Positions 45,371 to 53,891 of a DNA stretch of 64,000 nucleotides are shown piece by piece (within the stretch, counting starts at the first letter, position 1; every line of letters starts with the position of its first letter). Source of the DNA: Oscillospiraceae bacterium (lineage in GTDB: Bacteria > Bacillota > Clostridia > Oscillospirales > Oscillospiraceae); NCBI GenBank assembly GCA_022795735.1, contig JAAWHG010000009.1, positions 1 through 64,000 of the forward strand, read 5' to 3'. Both the position numbers and the translations under genes were made by a program. The notes beneath the pieces were generated by a model, which was not told the origin of the DNA, did no database searches, and saw only the letters and a program-made list of their open reading frames with translations.

Positions 45371-46810
45371 ATGAACAAGAGAAGGGTTTTAAACGTTCTG
45401 GGCCGAATTGTCCTGACCGAGGCCTTGCTGATGATTCCGTCCCTGGCGGTGTCGCTGTACTATGGCGACGGCGACGCGGGTTACCTGGCCGCCACCATTT
45501 TCCCGGCGGCCCTCCTGGGCATCCTGTGCTCCCGCATCCCGACGCCCGACGCCCGGCTCACCAGCCGGGACGGCTACTGTATCGTGGCCTACGCCTGGAT
45601 TGTCATCTCTCTCATCGGGGCGGTTCCGCTGTTTTTGACCGGACAGTTCCGCTCCTATTGGTCGGCCCTCTTCGAAGTGGTGTCCGGCTTCACCACCACC
45701 GGTGCGTCGGTGCTGGCCGCGCCCGAGAGGCTGCCACACGGCGTCCTCTTCTGGCGGAGCTTTACCCACTGGGTTGGCGGCATGGGGGTGCTGGTCTTTG
45801 TGCTGATGATTATCCCCATGAAAAACGACAACTCCATGCACCTCATCCGCGCCGAGGTGCCCGGCCCCACCGCCGGTAAGCTGGTCCCACGGATGAAACG
45901 CACCTCAGCCATTCTCTACGGCATCTACGCCGCCATGACCGTCGTGCTGGTGATTCTCCTCCTCTTCGGCGGGGTTGGCCTGTTTGACAGCCTCTGCCTT
46001 GCCTTCGGTACGGCGGGGACCGGCGGTTTCGCCACCTCCGCCGCCGGGATTGCCGGCTATAACAGCCCCTATGTGGAGGTGCTGCTGAGCGTTTTCATGC
46101 TTCTGTTTGGCGTCAACTTCAACGTCTATTATCTGATTCTCCTGGGACGGATCAAGGACGCCCTCAAATCGGAGGAGGTTCGCTGCTATCTGGGCATTGT
46201 GGCGGCGGCCACCATCGCCATCACCCTCAACCTGTTTCACGGCCTTGCCAATCTTGGACTGACGCTCCGGCAGGCCTTTTTCCAGGTGTCCAGCATCATT
46301 ACCACCACCGGGTTCGCAACGGTGGACTTTGACCTGTGGCCAGAATTTTCCAAGCACACGTTGGTGCTGCTGATGCTGGTCGGGGCCTGCGCAGGTTCCA
46401 CCGGCGGCGGGCTCAAGGTTTCGCGGGTGATTATTCTGGTCAAGTCCTTTTTCGCCGAGATTCGTTATATCATCAGTCCTAAGTCCATCCAGACCGTCCG
46501 GCTGGAGTACAAGACGGTGGACAAGGCGACCCTCAACTCCACCCGCACCTACGCCGCCGCCTATCTGATGCTGGTGTCCCTGTCCACCCTGCTCATCTCG
46601 CTGAACGGCTACGATTTGACCACTAACCTCACCGCCGTCCTCTCCTGCATCAACAACATCGGGCCAGGATTGGCCAGGGTTGGCCCGACGGCCAATTTCA
46701 GCGTGTACAGCGACGCCGCCCAGGCCCTGCTGTCGGTGGTGATGCTGATTGGACGGCTGGAAATTTTCCCGATCTTCACCATTTTCTCCCGCTCGGCCCA
46801 CGACCGCTGA
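45371..46810 (+). CDS. trkH: Trk/Ktr-type potassium channel subunit TrkH
   Basis: A 479-residue membrane protein with the four-repeat P-loop architecture. The selectivity-filter segments SGFTTTGASVL, GTAGTGGFAT, SIITTTGFATVD and the last loop in INNIGPGLARVGP are visible, with the STGGGLKVSR connector. It imports K+ driven by the membrane gradient. AAAGGG-type site before the ATG. A terminator follows. Confidence 0.95.
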   Translation: MNKRRVLNVLGRIVLTEALLMIPSLAVSLYYGDGDAGYLAATIFPAALLGILCSRIPTPDARLTSRDGYCIVAYAWIVISLIGAVPLFLTGQFRSYWSALFEVVSGFTTTGASVLAAPERLPHGVLFWRSFTHWVGGMGVLVFVLMIIPMKNDNSMHLIRAEVPGPTAGKLVPRMKRTSAILYGIYAAMTVVLVILLLFGGVGLFDSLCLAFGTAGTGGFATSAAGIAGYNSPYVEVLLSVFMLLFGVNFNVYYLILLGRIKDALKSEEVRCYLGIVAAATIAITLNLFHGLANLGLTLRQAFFQVSSIITTTGFATVDFDLWPEFSKHTLVLLMLVGACAGSTGGGLKVSRVIILVKSFFAEIRYIISPKSIQTVRLEYKTVDKATLNSTRTYAAAYLMLVSLSTLLISLNGYDLTTNLTAVLSCINNIGPGLARVGPTANFSVYSDAAQALLSVVMLIGRLEIFPIFTIFSRSAHDR

Positions 46811-46821
46811 GCCGGAGATCG

Positions 46822-46867
46822 AAACCCAGCCAAGGCCGCCGTTGGGGCCGGCTTTGGCTGGGTTTGT
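46822..46867 (+). terminator. Terminator after trkH
   Basis: Stem AACCCAGCCAAGGCCG/CGGCTTTGGCTGGGTT with a G-rich loop and a short TTTG tail, 11 bases after the trkH stop. Confidence 0.75.
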
Positions 46868-46880
46868 ATGATTTCTCCGC

Positions 46881-46909
46881 TTGACAAACATGCCCGCCCA
46901 TATTAGAAT
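46881..46909 (+). promoter_or_regulatory. Promoter of the rubrerythrin gene
   Basis: Perfect TTGACA (46881-46886), a 17-base spacer and TAGAAT (46904-46909), 42 bases before the ATG. Confidence 0.75.
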
Positions 46910-46951
46910 GATTGAAATAAAAGAATGACGCGATGAAAGGATGGATTTGTC

Positions 46952-47488
46952 ATGAGCAAATACGCAGGAACGCAGACCGAGAAGAATTTGGAGGCGGCGT
47001 TTGCGGGAGAGTCCCAGGCCCGGAACAAGTATACATACTTCGCCTCCAAGGCTAAGAAGGAGGGCTTCGAGCAGATTGCGGCGCTGTTCCTCAAGACGGC
47101 GGACAATGAGAAGGAGCACGCCAAGATGTGGTTCAAGGAGCTGGAAGGCATCGGCTCCACCGCCGAAAATTTGGGTGCCGCCGCCGGCGGGGAAAACTAC
47201 GAGTGGACCGACATGTACGAGGGCTTTGCCAAGACCGCCGAGGCGGAGGGCTTCCCGGAGCTGGCGGCCAAGTTCCGTTTGGTGGGCGAGATTGAAAAGC
47301 ACCATGAGGAGCGCTACCGCGCGCTGCTGCGCAACGTCGAGGCCCAGGCGGTCTTTCAAAAGAGCGAGGTCAAGGTGTGGGAGTGCCGCAACTGCGGGCA
47401 CATTGTCGTGGGCGAGAAGGCCCCGGAAATCTGCCCCACCTGCGCCCATCCGCAGGCTTATTTTGAGGTACACGCCGACAATTACTGA
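46952..47488 (+). CDS. rbr: Rubrerythrin
   Basis: A 178-residue non-heme iron peroxidase that removes hydrogen peroxide in anaerobes. The ferritin-like diiron domain is seen in [26 protein letters not shown] and [10 protein letters not shown]. The C-terminal rubredoxin-like iron site uses CRNCG and CPTCA. Its own promoter suggests independent oxidative-stress control, though no PerR-like box is evident. Confidence 0.97.
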   Translation: MSKYAGTQTEKNLEAAFAGESQARNKYTYFASKAKKEGFEQIAALFLKTADNEKEHAKMWFKELEGIGSTAENLGAAAGGENYEWTDMYEGFAKTAEAEGFPELAAKFRLVGEIEKHHEERYRALLRNVEAQAVFQKSEVKVWECRNCGHIVVGEKAPEICPTCAHPQAYFEVHADNY

Positions 47489-47554
47489 GTGCGGCAAAGG
47501 GAGGAGATCCGGATGGACCTCCTCCCTTTCGATTTTCCAAATGCCGGCCGGCGG

Positions 47555-47904
47555 TCAGTTTCCAACTCTGGTAAAGAGCATACTGCCATCCGAAAAGAAC
47601 AATTCGAGCATATCGCCCGCCACATAATAATCGCATCCCGCCTGGAGGCTGATACGTCGTCTCCTGTGAAATATTTCCAGCGCGGCGTGCCAAAGAAAGC
47701 GGAGAAGGCGGTTTCATAGGTCAAGTCAGGATTATCCTCTCGATAGCCGCCCTTGACCATCTGAACATATTCATTTTCCGCATCGGACAGATTCGCTACG
47801 GCATCTTCCAGTTCCGTGCCGGCTCCATCCAGCGTAGCATGGGAACAAGCTGATAAGAGCAGAATCATGGCTAGCATGATTGAGACGACTTTCTTCATGG
47901 GCAT
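47555..47904 (-). pseudogene. Small lipoprotein gene with probable frameshift
   Basis: From ATG at 47904 the frame encodes a lipoprotein signal with lipobox LLLSAC, then a coding-like domain ending FFGTPRWKYFTGDD at about residue 85. After that the same frame becomes Arg/Cys-rich and unlike protein. The minus-one frame instead continues SLQAGCDYYVAGDMLELFFS and on to a TGA at 47555-47557. A one-base change near 47645-47665 would join them. The intact protein would be about 115 residues. Either the gene is broken or the assembly has an error there. AAAGAG lies 7 nt before the ATG. Confidence 0.6.
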
Positions 47905-47941
47905 ATACCAGCTCTTTTCTCTAAATTTTAGGAAAACCACA

Positions 47942-47969
47942 CGGCTGCCCCCGGGTGCGGGGACAGCCG
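47942..47969 (-). terminator. Terminator of the folate-operon end
   Basis: Stem CGGCTG.CCCC/GGGG.CAGCCG with a CACCC-type loop, followed on the minus strand by TGTGGTTTTCC, 8 bases after the stop of the helical protein gene. Confidence 0.65.
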
Positions 47970-47977
47970 CTTCTTTA

Positions 47978-48868
47978 TTATCCCGGTTGGAAGACGTCCA
48001 GCGCCTTGTACGCGTCAATCCGCTGGGCCGCCTGGGTCCAGTCAATGCCGGAGCGGGCCCATTCGTAGTCGTTCCAGATGCGGTCCAATTCCGCCCTTAC
48101 CTGGGGAATGGAGGCGATGTCTTCGCCGGCGGTGCGCGCCCAATAGTCGGGCAGCAGGGCGCAGGGGATTACGGCGCCGTCGTCCGGGTTGGGGTAGCCG
48201 GTGAGGGCGCGGAGCTGGCCGTCGATAAAGCCCTCTATGTTGAGCAGCGTCGTCAGGGCGTTGAGGTCGAAGACCTGCAGCGGCGCGCCCGCCGCGCAGG
48301 GAACCTCGCCGCCGGCGAAAAACGCCTCCGCGTCGCTCAGTTCGTACAGGCCGCCGCACACGCGGCGGAGAAAATCCAGTTCCGCCGGGGAGACGGGCTC
48401 CTGAAAGGATTTCAGCACCAGGTCCACACACTGTCCCAACGCGCCCAATACGCGGCAGCCGGGCAGCGCGGCCAGCTTTTCACCGACGGGGACCAGCCGT
48501 GCCAGGGTGAGGAGGGACCACACCCGTACCTGTATGTCCTCCAATTCCTCCGCCTTTTCCTCGATCTGCTCCACGATCTGGTTGGACAGCAGCGGGGCGT
48601 CCTCCAGTTCGCCGATACGGTCGGAACAGTCGGTGACGATTTCGTCATGAAAAAGCCGGTTTTTACTCGTCTTTTTGTAGACCTTGTCGCTCGCGCTGTA
48701 GACCGTGTCCGCCCGGCTCAGCCAGAGGACGGCCCGGCTGAGGTCGCCCTGTTCCATGGCGGCGACGCCCAGGTCGTAATAAGCCCGGGACAGGCCGTCC
48801 CAGTTTTTCTTTCGGAGGCTCTCCAGCAGGCGTTCCTCCGGACTTTTTTTCTCAAATAGACCAAACAT
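47978..48868 (-). CDS. Hypothetical helical protein at the end of the folate operon
   Basis: A 296-residue soluble, largely helical protein that I do not recognise. Near the N-terminus LSRAYYDLGVAAMEQGDLSR and VLWLSRADTVYSAS look like one TPR-type helix pair. The middle has a Leu-rich helical region (EQIEEKAEELEDIQVRVWSL). The end is rich in Trp/Asp (DYWARTAGEDIAS, WNDYEWARSGIDW). The ATG at 48868 is preferred because GGAG lies 9 nt before it. It begins 28 bases after folA on the same strand and probably shares its transcript, but no folate function is implied. Confidence 0.75.
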   Translation of the reverse strand: MFGLFEKKSPEERLLESLRKKNWDGLSRAYYDLGVAAMEQGDLSRAVLWLSRADTVYSASDKVYKKTSKNRLFHDEIVTDCSDRIGELEDAPLLSNQIVEQIEEKAEELEDIQVRVWSLLTLARLVPVGEKLAALPGCRVLGALGQCVDLVLKSFQEPVSPAELDFLRRVCGGLYELSDAEAFFAGGEVPCAAGAPLQVFDLNALTTLLNIEGFIDGQLRALTGYPNPDDGAVIPCALLPDYWARTAGEDIASIPQVRAELDRIWNDYEWARSGIDWTQAAQRIDAYKALDVFQPG

Positions 48869-48895
48869 AGCATTCATCTCCAACATAAAAAGAAA

Positions 48896-49378
48896 TTAGG
48901 CGTGACGCTTTCTCGTGTAGGTGAGGTAGGTGTAGGGAATGCCGCCGGGGCAGCGGCGGACGATTTCCCGGGTATACAAGGTTTCGTCAAAGGGCGGGAA
49001 GAAGGTATCCCCCGCTACCGGGCAGTCGATTTCGGTGATATAGAGCTTGTCTGCCAGGGGCAGCGCCTCCTGATAGACGCGGGCGCCGCCCGAGACATAG
49101 AGGTCAAGGCCCTCGGCTTCAGCCAGCGAGACGGCTTCGGCCAGCGAACCCGCCCGCAGGCAGCCCGGGGCTTGGAAGTCTGGGTCGCGGGAGAGAATGA
49201 TGTTGCGGCGGTTGGGCAGAGGACGCCCGATTTCGGCATAGGTGCGGCGGCCCATGACCACGGCTTGGCCGGTGGTCAGGTCCCGGAACCGGTGTTTTTC
49301 GTCGGGGAGGTCCCAGGGTATTTTGCCGTCCCGGCCGATCACGCGGTTATGCGCGTAGGCAACGACGATGGCGATCAT
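48896..49378 (-). CDS. folA: Dihydrofolate reductase
   Basis: Reduces dihydrofolate to tetrahydrofolate with NADPH. The 160-residue product is of normal length. Visible are IVVAYAHNRVIGRDGKIPWD with the catalytic acidic residue in DLPDEKHRFR, the NADPH-binding VVMGRRTYAEIGRPLPNRRN and LYVSGGARVY. It ATGA-overlaps the preceding folB-folK gene. It is the last pathway step in the cluster. Confidence 0.96.
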   Translation of the reverse strand: MIAIVVAYAHNRVIGRDGKIPWDLPDEKHRFRDLTTGQAVVMGRRTYAEIGRPLPNRRNIILSRDPDFQAPGCLRAGSLAEAVSLAEAEGLDLYVSGGARVYQEALPLADKLYITEIDCPVAGDTFFPPFDETLYTREIVRRCPGGIPYTYLTYTRKRHA

Positions 49379-50202
49379 AGATTTTCCTCCAAATCCCGCG
49401 CCAGCTCGTCGATGGTCTTTTTCAAAATGGGATGGCGCACGTTGGGCGCGATTTGGCGCAGCGGCTCGAGGACGAATGTACGCTTGTGCATCTCGACATG
49501 GGGAACGACGAGATCGCTGGTCTCAAAAACGGCGTCGTCGTAGAGCAGCAGATCGAGGTCCAGCGTGCGCGGACCCCAGCGGACGGCGCGCTCCCGGTGG
49601 GCGTCCTGCTCAATCCGGTGCAGCGCGTCGAGCAGCGCCTGCGGCGTGAGCCAGGTGCGCAGGGAGAGGCAGGCGTTGAGAAAGTCGTCCTGCTCCACGC
49701 CGCCATAGGGCGCGGTCACAAGGTAGGGGGAGACCTGCTTCACCCGGCAGCCCCGGACGCGGCCCAGCGCCGCGACCGCCCCGTCGAGATAGCCTTTCTT
49801 GTCGCCCAGGTTGGAGCCGAGGGCGATATAGGCGGTGTGCCAGCGGCGGGTGATTTGAAAGGATACGGTTTCCAGCGGCAGGCCCACCGGCGCCCACGGC
49901 TTTTTCAGCGTCAGGCCGACCCCGGCGAGCTTGGGCCATTGGTCGAGCAGCGCCGCCGCCAAATCCTCCGACGCGGCCTCAATGGTCTTGCGGGGATGCT
50001 CTTTTGTATAGGCGGTGGCGAAGGCGCAGACGGCTCCATAGTCCACCGAGTCGTCCAGCTCGTCCCGCGCGCCGGCCGTCCCCGCCGGCAGGTACAGGGT
50101 CAGGCTGAGCAGAAACTTCTGGCCGAGCTTGGTCTCCTCCGGCAGAACGCCGTGGTTGGCAAAGACGGTGAGGTCCTCGATATGAATCCGATCAAAGTCC
50201 AT
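49375..50202 (-). CDS. folBK: Fused dihydroneopterin aldolase and HPPK (FolB-FolK)
   Basis: A 275-residue bifunctional enzyme. Residues ~1-117 are dihydroneopterin aldolase (IEDLTVFANHGVLPEE, DDSVDYGAVC, IEAASEDLAAALL). Residues ~122-275 are 6-hydroxymethyl-dihydropterin pyrophosphokinase (AYIALGSNLGDKKGYLD, QDDFLNACL, RWGPRTLDLDLLLYDD). The two make 6-hydroxymethyldihydropterin and then its diphosphate for FolP. It overlaps folP at its start and folA at its end. Confidence 0.95.
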   Translation of the reverse strand: MDFDRIHIEDLTVFANHGVLPEETKLGQKFLLSLTLYLPAGTAGARDELDDSVDYGAVCAFATAYTKEHPRKTIEAASEDLAAALLDQWPKLAGVGLTLKKPWAPVGLPLETVSFQITRRWHTAYIALGSNLGDKKGYLDGAVAALGRVRGCRVKQVSPYLVTAPYGGVEQDDFLNACLSLRTWLTPQALLDALHRIEQDAHRERAVRWGPRTLDLDLLLYDDAVFETSDLVVPHVEMHKRTFVLEPLRQIAPNVRHPILKKTIDELARDLEENL

Positions 50203-51022
50203 GTTCGCCGTCTCCTTCCCGCACTACCGCCTGCGCCATCCGGACGGCGCGGACGTTTTCCTTGACATCGTGGACGCGCACAAAGGACGCGCCGTGCAGC
50301 ACGGCGAAGACCGTCGTGACCAGCGTGCCCTCAACCCGCTCCGAGGCGGGGAGGTCGAGGGTGAGGCCGATGCACGATTTGCGTGAGGTGCCCAGCAGCA
50401 CTGGATAGCCGAGCCGGGCCACCTGGTCTAGGCGGTGGATCACGGCCAGATTTTGCTGGTAGGACTTCGCGAAGCCGACGCCTGGGTCGAGGATGATGGC
50501 GTCATCGGGGATTCCGGCGGCCTTCGCGATGGAGACGCTTTGCAGAAGGTCGCGGCACAGCTCGACGGGGAAGTCCTGATAGACGGCTTCTTTTCTGTTG
50601 TGCATCAGGCAGCAGGGGACGCGGTGGGCGGCGATCAGGGCCGCCATGTCCGGGTCGTATTGCAGGCCCCAGATGTCGTTGACCATATCGGCCCCCGCCC
50701 GCAGCGCCGCCGCGGCGACGCCGCTTTTATAGGTGTCCACCGAGACGGGGATATCAAAGCGGGCCTTGACCGCCTCGATGACCGGCACGACCCGGTCGAT
50801 TTCCTCCTGCACGCTGATCTGGGTGTAGCCGGGGCGGGTGGACTCGCCGCCGAGGTCCAGAATGGCCGCGCCGTCCCGAATCATCTCCTCGGCGTGGGAC
50901 AGGGCGCGGTCGCGCTCGGTCCAGCGCCCGCCGTCGGAAAAGGAGTCGGGGGTGCAGTTCAGGATGCCCATCACATAGCAGTCCTGGGCGGTGTTAAACT
51001 CGTGATTGCCGATTTTCATCAT
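50192..51022 (-). CDS. folP: Dihydropteroate synthase
   Basis: Joins 4-aminobenzoate to hydroxymethyldihydropterin diphosphate; the sulfonamide target. The 276-residue TIM-barrel protein shows MGILNCTPDSFSDGG, LDLGGESTRPG, ADMVNDIWGLQ, DPGVGFAKSYQQN and LLGTSRKSCIG. Start codon choice is uncertain: ATG at 51022 is used, since an upstream GTG begins only two bases after the HD-gene stop. It overlaps folB-folK by 11 bases. Confidence 0.95.
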   Translation of the reverse strand: MMKIGNHEFNTAQDCYVMGILNCTPDSFSDGGRWTERDRALSHAEEMIRDGAAILDLGGESTRPGYTQISVQEEIDRVVPVIEAVKARFDIPVSVDTYKSGVAAAALRAGADMVNDIWGLQYDPDMAALIAAHRVPCCLMHNRKEAVYQDFPVELCRDLLQSVSIAKAAGIPDDAIILDPGVGFAKSYQQNLAVIHRLDQVARLGYPVLLGTSRKSCIGLTLDLPASERVEGTLVTTVFAVLHGASFVRVHDVKENVRAVRMAQAVVREGDGEHGL

Positions 51023-51045
51023 GTTATCGCTCGCTTTCTCCACGG

Positions 51046-51522
51046 TCAGCCGCGGAAGACCAGGTTTTTCTTTTCCGCCGCCCAGTTGCAGCCGGGCTCC
51101 GACGGACAGAACAGACAGAGCCGCGAGGCCTTGTCCGCGCGGTAGAGCAGTCCGGCGAGGCCGTCGCGCCGCGCCGTCTCCGGGTTCCGGTGGCAGGAGA
51201 CGGCCTCTAAGACCGCGTCCCGCTCGGCGGCGGTGAAGCCGCAGCCGTCCAGAATTTCCCGCGCGGGGGTCAGGCCGGCCCGCTCGTGGGGGACTCCGTC
51301 CGGTCCGGCGCGGCCAAGGTCGTGGACCAGCGCCGCCGCGTAGATCAGGGCCTTGGGGACGCCGAGGCCGCGTTCGAGATTTTCAATCCAGGCCAGACGG
51401 GCCACGTCGGTCAGGTGGGCGATACCGTGCCGGCAAAAGGGCCGGTCCCGCTCCCGCTCCGCGATGGCGGCGAGACGCGCCCGCCACAGGGGGTGGCGGC
51501 AAATCCGGTCGGCGCGCTCCAT
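51046..51522 (-). CDS. HD-domain phosphohydrolase in the folate operon
   Basis: A 158-residue HD-superfamily protein with H...HD...D metal ligands in CRHGIAHLTDVARLAW and AALVHDLGRAG. The C-terminus has a Cys cluster (LCLFCPSEPGC) ahead of a basic end. The family hydrolyses phosphomonoesters, cyclic phosphates or nucleotides. It sits between folE and folP, three bases after folE. The operon otherwise lacks an enzyme to remove phosphates from dihydroneopterin triphosphate, so it is a candidate for that step. That function is inference only. Confidence 0.82.
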   Translation of the reverse strand: MERADRICRHPLWRARLAAIAERERDRPFCRHGIAHLTDVARLAWIENLERGLGVPKALIYAAALVHDLGRAGPDGVPHERAGLTPAREILDGCGFTAAERDAVLEAVSCHRNPETARRDGLAGLLYRADKASRLCLFCPSEPGCNWAAEKKNLVFRG

Positions 51523-51524
51523 CC

Positions 51525-52082
51525 TCAGTGCCGCTCCAGCATCCGGTAGAACTGCTCGCGCAGCGCCGGGTCGGTTTCAAACACACCCCGCATGGAGACC
51601 GTGGTGGTGCGGGTTCCAGGGCGCTGGACGCCGCGCATAGTCATACACATGTGCTCCGCCTCCAGCAGCACCATGACCCCCTGGGGGGCCAGCTCACGCA
51701 TCATCGCGTCGGCGATCTGGGCGGTCATGCGCTCCTGAATCTGTAAGCGCTTGGCGTAGACCTCCACGGTGCGGGCCAGCTTGCTCAGGCCGGCGACCGC
51801 GCCGTTGGGGAGGTAGGCCACGGCGGCGGTGCCGTAAAAGGGGAGCATATGGTGCTCGCAGAGGGAATAGAAGGGAATGTCCTTTTCCAGTACCAGATCG
51901 TTTCGTTCGACAGAAAAGCGCTTGTGCAGATGGACCGCCGCGTCGTCGGTATAGCCGGCGGCCAGCTCCGCATACATTCTGGCGATCCGCTCGGGGGTCT
52001 CGCGCAGGCCCTCGCGCGCCGGGTCCTCGCCGATGCCCTCCAGGATCAGCCGGACGCCCTGTTCAATCTTTGACTTGTCCAT
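51525..52082 (-). CDS. folE: GTP cyclohydrolase I
   Basis: Converts GTP to 7,8-dihydroneopterin triphosphate, the first step of folate synthesis. The 185-residue product has the zinc motif [20 protein letters not shown] and [14 protein letters not shown], plus [16 protein letters not shown] weak GGTGAGA-type site precedes the ATG. It is first of the folate run and has its own promoter. Similarity to type IA enzymes is clear. Confidence 0.97.
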   Translation of the reverse strand: MDKSKIEQGVRLILEGIGEDPAREGLRETPERIARMYAELAAGYTDDAAVHLHKRFSVERNDLVLEKDIPFYSLCEHHMLPFYGTAAVAYLPNGAVAGLSKLARTVEVYAKRLQIQERMTAQIADAMMRELAPQGVMVLLEAEHMCMTMRGVQRPGTRTTTVSMRGVFETDPALREQFYRMLERH

Positions 52083-52129
52083 TTATCTCACCTGCTCTGC
52101 GCCGGCAACTTGTCCGGCGTGTTTTGCCC

Positions 52130-52157
52130 ATTGTACCATATTTGACGTGAAACGCAA
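52130..52157 (-). promoter_or_regulatory. Promoter of the folate operon
   Basis: On the minus strand TTGCGT (52152-52157), a 16-base spacer and TACAAT (52130-52135). The ~45-base leader contains a short GCCGG/CCGGC hairpin but no tetrahydrofolate riboswitch. Confidence 0.5.
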
Positions 52158-52245
52158 GGCGGTCTTGCAAAAATTCGAAAAAAAACGCGCGGCGGAATTT
52201 GCCCAAGCCGTGGGGAATATAGTACGAAAAGAAAGGCGGTGGATT

Positions 52246-52875
52246 ATGAGACCCCGAATTCTACTCTCCATGCCAATCGACACCCTCGACAACTATGTCG
52301 CAGCGCTGGCGCTGGCCGGGGCGGAGGCCGCCGGCGGCGAGACCGGCTGCAGCGGCCTCCTGCTGCCCGGCGGCGGCGACCTGGATCCGGCGCTGTACGG
52401 GCAGGCCCCCCAGGGGTGCGACCCGCCCGATCCGGAGCGGGACCGGCGGGAAATCGCGCTGTGCCGGAAGTTTTTGGCCGAGGGAAAGCCCATTCTTGGA
52501 ATTTGCAGGGGGGCGCAGGTCATCGCGGCGGCCCTGGGGGGATCGCTCCTCCAACACGTCGAGGGCCACGACAGGCTGGACGGCGTGGACCGGCTCCATG
52601 AAACCCGTACCGCCGGGCTTCTCCTTCGCCTCTACGGCCCGGAGGCGGTGGTCAACAGCGCCCACCATCAGGCGATTGACTGTCTGCCGCCCGACTGCCG
52701 GTTGCTCCAGATTTCCGTGGACGGCGTCGTCGAGGCATTCTGCCACAATACGCTGCCGGTGCTGGGCGTCCAGTGGCACCCGGAGCGGCTGTGCGGTCAG
52801 TTCGCCAGACCGGACGCGGTCAACGGCCTCCCGCTGCTGCGGGCCTTTCTGGGCCTGTGCGGAGGGTGCGCGTGA
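52246..52875 (+). CDS. Gamma-glutamyl-gamma-aminobutyrate hydrolase-like protein (peptidase C26)
   Basis: A 209-residue class I glutamine-amidotransferase-fold hydrolase. The catalytic Cys is in LGICRGAQVIAAALGG and the His-Glu pair in GVQWHPERL. LLLPGGGDLDPALYG is the family's first loop. Relatives cleave gamma-glutamyl amide bonds, such as in gamma-glutamyl-GABA or gamma-glutamyl peptides. It is shorter than the usual ~240 residues because the N-terminal lobe is trimmed. Its stop overlaps the GTG start of the next gene (GTGA). Confidence 0.88.
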   Translation: MRPRILLSMPIDTLDNYVAALALAGAEAAGGETGCSGLLLPGGGDLDPALYGQAPQGCDPPDPERDRREIALCRKFLAEGKPILGICRGAQVIAAALGGSLLQHVEGHDRLDGVDRLHETRTAGLLLRLYGPEAVVNSAHHQAIDCLPPDCRLLQISVDGVVEAFCHNTLPVLGVQWHPERLCGQFARPDAVNGLPLLRAFLGLCGGCA

Positions 52876-53891
52876 GCAGCCTGGAGCGGGCCCGCCGCCT
52901 CCACCTTGAGCAGCCGTTGGTGGTGGCCCATGTGGATTTGCCCGCCGAATTGCAGCTTCGCCGCCAATACGGGGAGCCGGGGGCGCTGCTGCGGGACTAT
53001 TTGCCCCGGTGCCGGAAGGCGGGAATCGGCGTGCTCATCGGCGCCGTCTTCGTCCACCCCGCCTATCTGCCCGACATGGCCCTTTCCATGGGGTTGGAGC
53101 AGATTGCCGCCCTCCTGGCCGAAATCGAGGAGAGCGGCGGCGCGTTCCGCCTGGCGCGGACGGCGCGGGAGCTGGACGCCTGTCTGGAGGCGGGGAAGGT
53201 TGCCGTCCTGCTGTCGATGGAGGGCTGCGAGCCCTTGGGGCGGAGCCCCTCGCTGCTGCGGGTCTTTTATGAGCTGGGGGTCCGCCTGCTGGGGCTGACC
53301 TGGAATCACCGCACCGCCGCAGCCGACGGGTGCGGCGAACAGGGGGGCGGTCTCACCCGGATGGGCCGGGAGCTGGTGGAGGCCGCCTGGGGGCTGGGCA
53401 TGGCGCTGGACGTCAGCCACCTCAACGACGCCGGGTTTGACGGCCTCCTGGCGTTGGGGGACGGTCCGGTCCTCGCCTCTCATTCCAACTGCCGCGCCCT
53501 CTGCCCCCACCCGCGCAACCTGACCGACGGCCAGCTCCGGCGGCTGGCGGCGCGCGGCGGCGTGGTGGGGGTCAACCAGACCCGATTTTTGGTAAAGGAA
53601 AAGGACGCCGCGTTGGAGGACCTCCTCGCGCACGTCCTGTATGTCGAAAAATATGCTGGGCCGGGGGTGGCCGGCTTGGGGCTGGACCTGGCCCGGCCCT
53701 ATATGGAGGCGCTGCCCCGTCCCCACGCCGTCTGGCGCGGATGGGACCCCAGGGAAGAGGACCTGCTGCCCGATTACGGCGCGCTCGAACAGCTGACCGC
53801 CGCCATGCTGGACGCGGGGCTCGGCAGGGAGGCCGTCAAGGGGGTGCTGGGCGGGAATTTCCAGCGCTTTCTCCGCGGGGCGCTGCCCTAA
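52872..53891 (+). CDS. Membrane dipeptidase family zinc peptidase (M19)
   Basis: A 339-residue TIM-barrel metallopeptidase of the renal dipeptidase family. The metal-site motifs are AHVDLPAE near the start, LSMEGCEPLG with the bridging Glu, LDVSHLNDAGF and ASHSNCRALCPHPRNLTD. There is no signal peptide, so it is likely cytoplasmic. GTG at 52872 follows GGAGGG and overlaps the C26 gene, which suggests a coupled pair acting on the same gamma-glutamyl or wall-derived peptides. Its stop overlaps that of the convergent radC by three bases. Confidence 0.9.
   Translation: MSSLERARRLHLEQPLVVAHVDLPAELQLRRQYGEPGALLRDYLPRCRKAGIGVLIGAVFVHPAYLPDMALSMGLEQIAALLAEIEESGGAFRLARTARELDACLEAGKVAVLLSMEGCEPLGRSPSLLRVFYELGVRLLGLTWNHRTAAADGCGEQGGGLTRMGRELVEAAWGLGMALDVSHLNDAGFDGLLALGDGPVLASHSNCRALCPHPRNLTDGQLRRLAARGGVVGVNQTRFLVKEKDAALEDLLAHVLYVEKYAGPGVAGLGLDLARPYMEALPRPHAVWRGWDPREEDLLPDYGALEQLTAAMLDAGLGREAVKGVLGGNFQRFLRGALP

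Noticed and set aside
47640-47670. Programmed frameshift in the lipoprotein gene
   Set aside because: No X-XXY-YYZ slippery heptamer or downstream stimulatory structure was seen; a mutation or sequencing error is simpler.
52083-52135. Possible tetrahydrofolate riboswitch before folE
   Set aside because: The leader is only ~45 bases with one short hairpin; the conserved THF aptamer sequence is absent.
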